Assembly (NCBI RefSeq): GCF_000802425.1
Contig: NZ_JRUD01000007.1
Span: 186,001-250,000, forward strand
DNA length: 64,000 nt
Origin: Pseudomonas flexibilis
GTDB lineage: Bacteria; Pseudomonadota; Gammaproteobacteria; Pseudomonadales; Pseudomonadaceae
Direction: 5' to 3'
The notes beneath the pieces were generated by a model. The model worked only from the letters and a program-made list of their open reading frames with translations. It was not told where the DNA came from and did no database searches. The translations under genes and the position numbers were made by a program. Positions 58,852-64,000 of the stretch are shown piece after piece (position 1 is the first letter of the stretch; the number at the start of each line of letters is the position of its first letter).

Positions 58852-59495
58852 GCAAGCCTTATACGGAAGCCCATTTTTCTGCGCAAATTATTGAAGACCG
58901 TAACTGGCGCATCAAAGAGATATCGGACCTCAAAGCGGCGATCAGACGTGGCGACGAGGGCGTGCAGAGAGTTCTACTCAGAGCATTAATTGCCATCTGC
59001 TACGCTCATTGGGAAGGCTACATCAGGTTCTCTGCAAAGAAGTACTTAGAACATATCGCATTGAGAAAATTTCAGTATGGGGATCTCAACAGGCAATTTT
59101 TTCGGAACTACTTTCTGCCGCGACTGGCGGCTTTATCTACCACAAAAGCCAACATCGCAGACCGCTGCGACCTTGTTGATCAAATCCTGAACTCCGCAGA
59201 CGTCCGTTTCACCCGTGTAAATGAGGACCTAATCAACACAAAATCCAATCTTAATTTTGAAGTCTTAACCGATATTTGCCTGGTATGTGGGTTGTCTGCA
59301 GAGATTTTTGCCGAAAAATGTACGTTCATAGACGTTATTCTCTTAAAGCGCCGAAATGCCATTGCTCATGGTGAAAGCACCTTAGTGGAGCTCAATGAGT
59401 TAGACGAGATAACGACTGAAACCATCGTCTTGATGCGGACTTTCGGCGATGCGCTGGAGAACCACGTCGTCCTGCAAACTTACAAAGCGATATAG
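58848..59495 (+). CDS. MAE_28990/MAE_18760-type HEPN protein, putative RNase
   Basis: A 215-residue all-helical protein. The HEPN catalytic pattern R-x4-H is intact in RRNAIAHGE (R169-N170-x3-H174), and CYAHWEGYIRFSAKKYLEHI (51-70) matches the N-terminal signature of the MAE_28990-like HEPN family. HEPN proteins with this motif are usually metal-independent RNases in toxin, abortive-infection and defence systems. It starts in an ATGA overlap with the DUF262 gene. Low G+C and rare codons suggest recent acquisition. Function as the effector of a two-gene system is inference. Confidence 0.82.
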   Translation: MSKPYTEAHFSAQIIEDRNWRIKEISDLKAAIRRGDEGVQRVLLRALIAICYAHWEGYIRFSAKKYLEHIALRKFQYGDLNRQFFRNYFLPRLAALSTTKANIADRCDLVDQILNSADVRFTRVNEDLINTKSNLNFEVLTDICLVCGLSAEIFAEKCTFIDVILLKRRNAIAHGESTLVELNELDEITTETIVLMRTFGDALENHVVLQTYKAI

Positions 59496-59525
59496 GTATT
59501 TTCCCAACCCACAATCCGTAAATGA

Positions 59526-59633
59526 ATACGCGAACGACTGGGCAAACTTGTAGGCCCCGATCAGCGAATCGGCAATCACGGCCAGCAACGCGCCGATCCA
59601 TAGCAGGTCGGGCTTCTTCCACCGACAGGCCAT
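59526..59633 (-). pseudogene. Truncated duplicate of the yhhN 3' part
   Basis: On the minus strand this reads MACRWKKPDLLWIGALLAVIADSLIGAYKFAQSFAY, clearly related to MACRVEDKPGLLWLGAMLFVIADSLIGVNKFAQPFAY in the intact gene at 60096-60737. The similarity covers about 108 bases and stops abruptly on both sides: at the HEPN gene end and at the GGGGACGGATTTATTT motif. It has no start region of its own and is a remnant left by duplication or recombination. Confidence 0.8.
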
Positions 59634-59640
59634 AACAAAA

Positions 59641-59659
59641 AATGGGGACGGATTTATTT
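59641..59659 (+). mobile_element. Possible mobile-element edge motif
   Basis: AATGGGGACGGATTTATTT directly abuts the yhhN fragment. I recognise the word GGGGACRGATTTATTT from sequences flanking Y1/REP-associated transposase genes in many proteobacteria. No transposase gene is present here, so this would be a remnant. The link is from memory and needs a search. Confidence 0.4.
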
Positions 59660-59670
59660 CCTATAGTTCC

Positions 59671-59944
59671 TTACCAAAAAAATACGAAAACATACAGCAG
59701 AAAAACAAAAAGGCCCATGAACCTTCTAAATACCGGATCTGCATCCGGTAACACCCTACCAGGAGCGATATGAATCACACCTCCCGCGAGGAACGCATAC
59801 ACCCCCCCTAGCAAACCAAAGCTGGACCGCCATAACCCCAAAGAAACTTCCCCAGTCGCCATAGAACTTAAAAGAATGCAAGACTGCCGCCATAACCAAA
59901 ACAAGAAGAACGGCTTTTTTATTAACGGAAAGAAAATCAATCAT
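59671..59944 (-). pseudogene. Small membrane protein gene interrupted at a G7 tract
   Basis: On the minus strand a frame from 59944 reads MIDFLSVNKKAVLLVLVMAAVLHSF...MAVQLWFA up to a run of seven G (59802-59808 as C on the plus strand). The adjacent frame continues ...GVYAFLAGGVIHIAPGRVLPDADPVFRRFMGLFVFLLYVFVFFW to the stop at 59671. Joined, they give about 90 residues with three hydrophobic segments. Removing one G restores the frame. It may be a decayed gene, a phase-variable one or a sequencing error. No family recognised. Confidence 0.45.
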
Positions 59945-60095
59945 CAGTGAAACACTTTTCCTTTGATTAATATTTAGATTAGGCGGTGTGACAATAGTGC
60001 CGCAATAGAAGATGCGGACTTAACAGCCATCACAGCCCAAAAATTACACTCACAGTTAGAAATAGAGTTAACCACTCGGCAACCCCCCATCTCAT
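59945..60095. other. A+T-rich intergenic stretch right of the island
   Basis: About 150 A+T-rich bases without a supported gene, between the broken membrane ORF and the end of the yhhN-like gene. It probably contains the promoter of the broken ORF. It forms the right end of the compositional anomaly, which fades inside the 3' end of yhhN. Confidence 0.5.
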
Positions 60096-60737
60096 TCAAC
60101 TCGCTATTTCCCTTATAACCCCTACCGCAATCAACACCTGCCCCGCAAAATAACAACTCACAATCACCGGAACTGCATACGCGAACGGCTGCGCAAACTT
60201 GTTGACCCCGATCAGCGAATCGGCAATCACGAACAGCATCGCACCGAGCCATAGCAGCCCCGGTTTGTCCTCAACCCGGCAGGCCATCAGGGCCATGACA
60301 TAGAGGCACAGCAGGTAGATGGCGACAGGCAGCTGGTAGGCCCCGGCGGCGGGGACCAGCCACACGGCGAGTAGCAGGCTGTAGAGAGTGACGGGCAGCA
60401 TCCGCCAGCGTAGCCAGGGCTTGCCTTTAGCCAGCACGGCGAAGCCGGCGACGAAAGCGAGCTGGTTGATCAGAAAGGCGCCCAGCGCCTGGATGAAGAG
60501 TCCGTCCCGGTCGCCGTAGTCGAGGAACAAGTCGCCAGCCGCTGCGGCAACAAAGCCCGCCCCCAGAAAGAAACCCGACTTGCCAGGATGGGCGCGCCAG
60601 GCAAGCACAGCGAAGATCAGCATGGGGATGGGCTTGAGCAGCCAGCTGAAGGGATAGGGTTTGAAGGGCAGCAGGACGAGGTAGATCAGCCCCAGTGCAA
60701 CGGCCACGACAAAACAGCGGCGCTCGAAGGCGGACAT
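60096..60737 (-). CDS. YhhN family protein (lysoplasmalogenase-like)
   Basis: A 213-residue membrane protein with about eight helices. The family signature AGFVAAAAGDLFLDYGDRDGLFIQALGAFLINQLAFVAGF and the later WLGAMLFVIADSLIGVNKF are intact; the two Asp-containing motifs resemble the catalytic aspartates of TMEM86-type lysoplasmalogenases. Its last 45 codons were duplicated at 59526-59633. The final codons (YFAGQVLIAVGVIREIAS) lie in A+T-richer DNA. Bacterial substrates of the family are not well known. Confidence 0.85.
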   Translation of the reverse strand: MSAFERRCFVVAVALGLIYLVLLPFKPYPFSWLLKPIPMLIFAVLAWRAHPGKSGFFLGAGFVAAAAGDLFLDYGDRDGLFIQALGAFLINQLAFVAGFAVLAKGKPWLRWRMLPVTLYSLLLAVWLVPAAGAYQLPVAIYLLCLYVMALMACRVEDKPGLLWLGAMLFVIADSLIGVNKFAQPFAYAVPVIVSCYFAGQVLIAVGVIREIAS

Positions 60738-60852
60738 GGTGGCTCCGGTGTTGTTCTTGTTGTGGGCGCAGACTCTCGTGTCGTGCGCAGCCCGTCAAGA
60801 CAACCGCCGGCAGCTCCGGCCTGGCGAACCGGCGTTGCCGGCTCGGCCATCA

Positions 60853-62214
60853 TCAACCCGCCGGAAAGATCAGGCTGAACCGTGTCCCGTCCGTATCACT
60901 GCGCACCTCTACCCGCCCGCCATGGGCCTGCATGATGGAGCGCACGATGGCCAGGCCCAGGCCGCCGGAGTCACCGGGCTGGTTGCGGGAGGGGTCGCAG
61001 CGGTAGAAGCGCTCGAACAGGTGCGGCAGGTGCTGGGGTGCAATCGGCTCGCCCTGGTTGTCGACGTGCAGGGTTAGCGCGCCGTTCTCACGGCTGCTGC
61101 TGATGACCACCGGCGTGTCGGCGGCCGCGTAGCGTAGGGCGTTGGCGATGAGGTTGGCCAGAGCGCGGCGCACCAGTTGCGGGTCGGCATGCAGTTCGCC
61201 GGCGGCCTGGTTGATCAGTTGGATGCCGCGCTCCTCGCCCATGCCTTCGAAGTAGTCGCAGAGCTGCGCGGCCAGCAGCTGCAGGTCGATGGCCTCGCGC
61301 TGGAGCGCCCCCTTGGACTGCTCGGTGCGCGCAAGGAACAGCATGCTGTCGATCATCCGCGCCAGGCGTTCGTATTCCTCCTGATTGGATGCCAGCAGGT
61401 TCTGGTATTCCTCCGCCGAGCGCACGCGGCCCAGCGCCTGCTGGGTCTGCCCCATGAGGTTGCTGAGTGGCGTGCGCATTTCATGGGCGAGGTCTTCGGA
61501 GAAGCGCGACAGCTGGGCGAAACCGGCTTCCAGGCGCGACAGCATCTGGTTGAGCGCCTGGCTGAGGGCGCTCAGTTCGCTCAGCTCCCTGAATTCGTCC
61601 AGCCGCAGGTGCAGATGCTGCACATCGATGGCGGCGGCGCGCGCGGCCAGCTGGCGCACGGGGCGCAGGCCGTGCTGGCTGACCAGCCAGCCCAGTACGA
61701 AGGCCAGCGCGGCGCCAAAGGACAGGGCGATCCACAGCTTGAGGCGATAGGCGCCGAGCATGTTTTCACGCTCGCTCAGCCGCTTGCCGGCGATCATGGT
61801 CAGGCGACGATCGCCACGGGTCACATCCAGCCAGGCCACGCGCAGCTCGCTGTCCGGCACGTCGCCCAGGCGCGCCTCCGGGGCGGGCGGCAACGCCGGC
61901 ACCGGCACGCCGGTGGGGTTGATGCCGATCAGCAGCTCGCCGCGGGCGTTGATGATCCACAGCAGGTTGTCGCGATTGCCCAGCATGTTCTCGTAGAGAT
62001 GCGGCTGGCTGCGCAGCGCCTCGATGCTGTCGCTGTCGTCGATCAGCGCGTGCATGCGCTGCAGGCGGCCGAGCAGTGCCTGGTCGTCGCGCCAGGCCAC
62101 TTCGCGCTGCAGGGACTGGTAGAGGTAGAAGCCGATCACGCCCAGCAGCAGCACGCTGGCCAGGGCGAACATCAGCGCCAGGCGCAGGCTCAGGGAGCGG
62201 GGCCACAGCGTCAT
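60853..62214 (-). CDS. Heavy-metal-type sensor histidine kinase (CusS/HprS-like)
   Basis: A 453-residue inner-membrane kinase. Two membrane helices (about 10-30 and 158-180) flank a periplasmic sensor domain; HAMP follows, then the H-box [20 protein letters not shown]-box LIANALRYA and [16 protein letters not shown]. The branch senses copper, silver, zinc or peroxide. It overlaps the response regulator by four bases. The target genes are probably the divergent GlcG- and transthyretin-like genes. In E. coli the HprRS pair lies next to the hydroxyisourate hydrolase gene hiuH, a close parallel. Confidence 0.9.
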   Translation of the reverse strand: MTLWPRSLSLRLALMFALASVLLLGVIGFYLYQSLQREVAWRDDQALLGRLQRMHALIDDSDSIEALRSQPHLYENMLGNRDNLLWIINARGELLIGINPTGVPVPALPPAPEARLGDVPDSELRVAWLDVTRGDRRLTMIAGKRLSERENMLGAYRLKLWIALSFGAALAFVLGWLVSQHGLRPVRQLAARAAAIDVQHLHLRLDEFRELSELSALSQALNQMLSRLEAGFAQLSRFSEDLAHEMRTPLSNLMGQTQQALGRVRSAEEYQNLLASNQEEYERLARMIDSMLFLARTEQSKGALQREAIDLQLLAAQLCDYFEGMGEERGIQLINQAAGELHADPQLVRRALANLIANALRYAAADTPVVISSSRENGALTLHVDNQGEPIAPQHLPHLFERFYRCDPSRNQPGDSGGLGLAIVRSIMQAHGGRVEVRSDTDGTRFSLIFPAG

Positions 62215-62882
62215 ACCGGCACGTCCAGCATGTAGCCGATGCCCCGCACCGTGTGAATCAGTTTGAGCGGATAAGGGTCGTCGACCTTGGCGCGCAGGCG
62301 GCGGATGGCCACGTCCACCACGTTGGTGTCGCTGTCGAAGTTCATGTGCCAGACATGCGAGGCGATCTGCGCCCGCGACAGCACCTCGCCCTCGCGGCTG
62401 AGCAACAGGTGCAGCAGTGCGAATTCCTTGTTGGTGAGCAGGATGCGCTCGCCGTTGCGGGTGACCTTGCGGCGCAGGACATCCATGTGCAGGTCGGCGG
62501 CCTGGAACTGGTCGAGCTCGCGGGGCGGCCCGCGACGCAGCAGGGAACGTACCCGCGCCAGCAGTTCGGTGTAGGAGAACGGCTTGATCAGGTAATCATC
62601 GGCGCCCAGCTCCAGGCCCTTCACCCGGTCTTCCACGGCATCGCGCGCGGTGAGGAACAGCACCGGGGTCTGCTGCTTGCGGCGGATGATCTGCAGCAAC
62701 TGCCAGCCATCCAGGCCGGGCAGCATGACATCGAGAATGATCAGGTCGAACTCGAATTCCTGGGCCAGGTGCTGGCCGTCCAGGCCATTGAGCGCCACGT
62801 CCACGTGGTAGCCGGACTCGCTCAGCCCCTTGCGCAGGTAATCCGCGGTCTTTACCTCGTCTTCCACCACCAGAATACGCAT
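62211..62882 (-). CDS. OmpR-family response regulator (CusR/HprR-like)
   Basis: A 223-residue regulator with receiver Asp D51 ([10 protein letters not shown]), the acidic pair E7/D8 and K100, and a C-terminal winged helix ([32 protein letters not shown] ... [33 protein letters not shown]) typical of the CusR/CopR/IrlR branch. The ATG at 62882 has AGGAGG six bases upstream; a GTG two codons earlier is less likely. It should bind the ATTAC-N6-GTAAT palindrome upstream and control itself and the divergent genes. Confidence 0.93.
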   Translation of the reverse strand: MRILVVEDEVKTADYLRKGLSESGYHVDVALNGLDGQHLAQEFEFDLIILDVMLPGLDGWQLLQIIRRKQQTPVLFLTARDAVEDRVKGLELGADDYLIKPFSYTELLARVRSLLRRGPPRELDQFQAADLHMDVLRRKVTRNGERILLTNKEFALLHLLLSREGEVLSRAQIASHVWHMNFDSDTNVVDVAIRRLRAKVDDPYPLKLIHTVRGIGYMLDVPV

Positions 62883-62934
62883 CGTCACCCTCCTGCTCAG
62901 GCGCGCAGCCTAAACAGATCCGCGCCGCAGGCCC

Positions 62935-62950
62935 ATTACAAATCCGTAAT
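62935..62950. promoter_or_regulatory. Response-regulator palindrome in the divergent promoter region
   Basis: ATTACAAATCCGTAAT has 5-bp arms ATTAC/GTAAT around six bases (CATTAC at the left if one more base is counted). Sites of the CusR/HprR/IrlR branch share the form TTAC-N6-GTAA. It lies 52 bases upstream of the regulator and 80 upstream of the GlcG-like gene, between the divergent units. Confidence 0.75.
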
Positions 62951-63030
62951 TGGCGCGCAATGCGTCTGTGCGCAGGACCCGGGCACCATGGCCGGCATCT
63001 GCTCAACCGAGCCTTAACCGGGAGACCCGC

Positions 63031-63531
63031 ATGTTGATTCGTAGTGCCACCCTGTCACTGATTGCCCTGGCCGTGGGCTCGACCGCCGCCTGGGCCGCCC
63101 CCAAGGATGTCGCGCAGCGCCCCGATGTCACCCTGGCGCTGGCCAATGCCCTGCTGACCGAAACCCTGGCCGTCTGCAAGGCCGAAGGCCGCAACGCCGT
63201 GGCGGCGGTGGTCGACCGCGGCGGCAACCTGGTTGCCGTGCAGCGGGCTGACAACGTCGGCCCGCACAACACCCTCGCCGCGCAGCGCAAGGCCTACACC
63301 GCGCTGTCCACCAAGACCCCGACCCGGATGCTGGCCGAGGGCGCGCGCAAGAACCCGGACGCCGCCAACCTCAACACCCTCAACGAGCTTCTGCTGCTGG
63401 GCGGCGGTGTGCCGCTGAAAGTGGGCAACGACGTGATCGGCGCCATCGGTGTGGCCGGCGCCGGCGGTGCGGACATGGATGAGGCCTGTGCCAACAAGGC
63501 CATCTCGAAAGTACTGACCCAAACCCTCTGA
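63031..63531 (+). CDS. Exported GlcG/HbpS-like haem-binding family protein
   Basis: A 166-residue protein with a signal peptide (residues 1-23, ending AWAA). The GlcG/HbpS fold is visible in ANALLTETLAVCKAEGRNAVAAVVDRGGNLVAVQRADNVGPHNTLAAQRKAYTAL and in GGGVPLKVGNDVIGAIGVAGAGGADMDEACANKAI. Streptomyces HbpS binds haem and iron and senses peroxide with a histidine kinase. Here the gene is divergent from a two-component system, so a role in metal or oxidative stress is plausible. GGGAGA precedes the ATG. Confidence 0.85.
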   Translation: MLIRSATLSLIALAVGSTAAWAAPKDVAQRPDVTLALANALLTETLAVCKAEGRNAVAAVVDRGGNLVAVQRADNVGPHNTLAAQRKAYTALSTKTPTRMLAEGARKNPDAANLNTLNELLLLGGGVPLKVGNDVIGAIGVAGAGGADMDEACANKAISKVLTQTL

Positions 63532-63545
63532 CCTGGAGTTACCCG

Positions 63546-63956
63546 ATGAATATGCTGAAAACCCTGTGTGCCGGTGCCGTCCTGAGCAGCCTGACCAGCG
63601 TCGCGCTGGCCGCCGGCAACCCGCTGAGCGTGCACGTCCTGAACCTGGAGAACGGCCTGCCGTCGCCTGACGTGAACGTGACCCTGGAAAAGCAGGACGG
63701 CAAGAACTGGAAGCTGCTCAACCAGGGCGACACCAACGAACAGGGCCGCATTCCTGCCCTGTTCCCGGAAGGCAAGTCGCTGGAAAAAGGCACCTACCGC
63801 GTTACTTTCAAGACCGGCGAGTGGTTCAAGGAGCACCAGACCGCCACCTTCTTCCCGGAAGTCCCGGTGATTTTCGAAGTGGACGGCACCGTGCCCCATT
63901 ACCACATTCCGCTGCTGCTGAGCCCCTACGGTTTCTCCACCTACCGGGGCAACTGA
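63546..63956 (+). CDS. Periplasmic hydroxyisourate hydrolase-like (transthyretin-related) protein
   Basis: A 136-residue protein: signal peptide (residues 1-22, ALA) and a transthyretin fold. The HIUase features are present: N-terminal SVHVLNLENGLPSPDVNVTLE with H30, a middle Arg (GRIPALFPE), and the C-terminal HYHIPLLLSPYGFSTYRGN, close to the HYHVP...YSTYRGS signature with the tetrapeptide ending in Asn instead of Ser. It would hydrolyse 5-hydroxyisourate or act on a related oxidised compound in the periplasm. It starts 14 bases after the GlcG-like gene and belongs to the same operon. Confidence 0.87.
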   Translation: MNMLKTLCAGAVLSSLTSVALAAGNPLSVHVLNLENGLPSPDVNVTLEKQDGKNWKLLNQGDTNEQGRIPALFPEGKSLEKGTYRVTFKTGEWFKEHQTATFFPEVPVIFEVDGTVPHYHIPLLLSPYGFSTYRGN

Positions 63957-64000
63957 TTCGCGGCGGCTGAACTCCGAGCCGCGGCGTAGCGGGTGTCAAC

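Noticed and set aside
57739-59495. Complete GmrSD restriction system
   Set aside because: DUF262 is present, but there is no DUF1524/HNH nuclease domain; the second gene is a HEPN protein instead.
59974-60252. Minus-strand frame beginning in the yhhN 3' end
   Set aside because: The first half is an off-frame reading of yhhN and the rest is Cys/Ser-rich non-coding-like sequence; no support.

Overview
The window is high-GC DNA with the gene content and order of a gammaproteobacterium of the genus Pseudomonas (or a close relative). The blocks hemN-anr-apt and recR-ybaB-dnaX ... ligA-zipA-smc, the narI-PpiC pair and the Pseudomonas-type LigA, Ada, Anr and ZipA proteins point there. The species cannot be fixed from sequence reading alone. 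I see no tRNA, rRNA operon, CRISPR array or intact insertion sequence. One structural RNA, the 4.5S signal recognition RNA, is present.

Layout. 1-1149: the end of a respiratory nitrate reductase operon (narI, then a NifM/PpiC-type isomerase). 1183-7020 (minus): a tetrathionate-reductase-type respiratory operon (TlpA-like thioredoxin, ttrB, ttrC, ttrA). 7208-8834 (minus): tas and two small genes. 9010-12953: an SOS-box-controlled pair, a FAN1-like nuclease and a nuclease-helicase fusion. 13126-16456: phnN, DUF3079, meso-DAP dehydrogenase and a divergent amine oxidoreductase. 16531-21399 (minus): an MCE/Mla-type lipid transporter operon followed by a C39-like peptidase pair. 21497-24443: hemN with a perfect ANR box, then anr and apt. 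24574-29907: a ferritin-like hydrolase family gene, a TetR regulator divergent from a Baeyer-Villiger monooxygenase/SDR pair, and an acyl-CoA dehydrogenase. 30015-33752 (minus): recR, a DJ-1 protein, ybaB and dnaX. dnaX carries a textbook -1 frameshift signal. 33865-39000: ada with an Ada box, DUF3820, ffs, an HU protein, a sulfur-type metallo-beta-lactamase cluster and a TPR protein. 39122-46075 (minus): ligA, zipA, smc. 46514-57507: EamA exporter, gcvP-sdaA-gcvT, a CNNM/CorC protein, RarD-like exporter, AlbA_2 protein, dbpA.

57508-60095 differs from everything around it. It is A+T-richer, has different codon use, and carries a two-gene operon of a DUF262 protein and a MAE_28990-type HEPN protein with an intact R-x4-H motif. 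It is bounded on the right by a duplicated broken piece of the neighbouring yhhN gene, a mobile-element-associated sequence motif and a frameshifted small membrane ORF. I read it as a recently acquired defence or toxin-like island, and it is the best candidate for a little-described system here. 60096-63956 returns to core-like DNA: a YhhN lysoplasmalogenase-family gene and a heavy-metal/peroxide-type two-component system. That system diverges from a GlcG-like protein and a periplasmic hydroxyisourate-hydrolase-like protein, with a response-regulator-type palindrome between them.

The themes that join the parts are anaerobic respiration and its control (nar, ttr, hemN, anr), DNA repair (LexA-controlled FAN1/helicase, recR, dnaX, ligA, ada), envelope lipid traffic, and glycine/serine catabolism.
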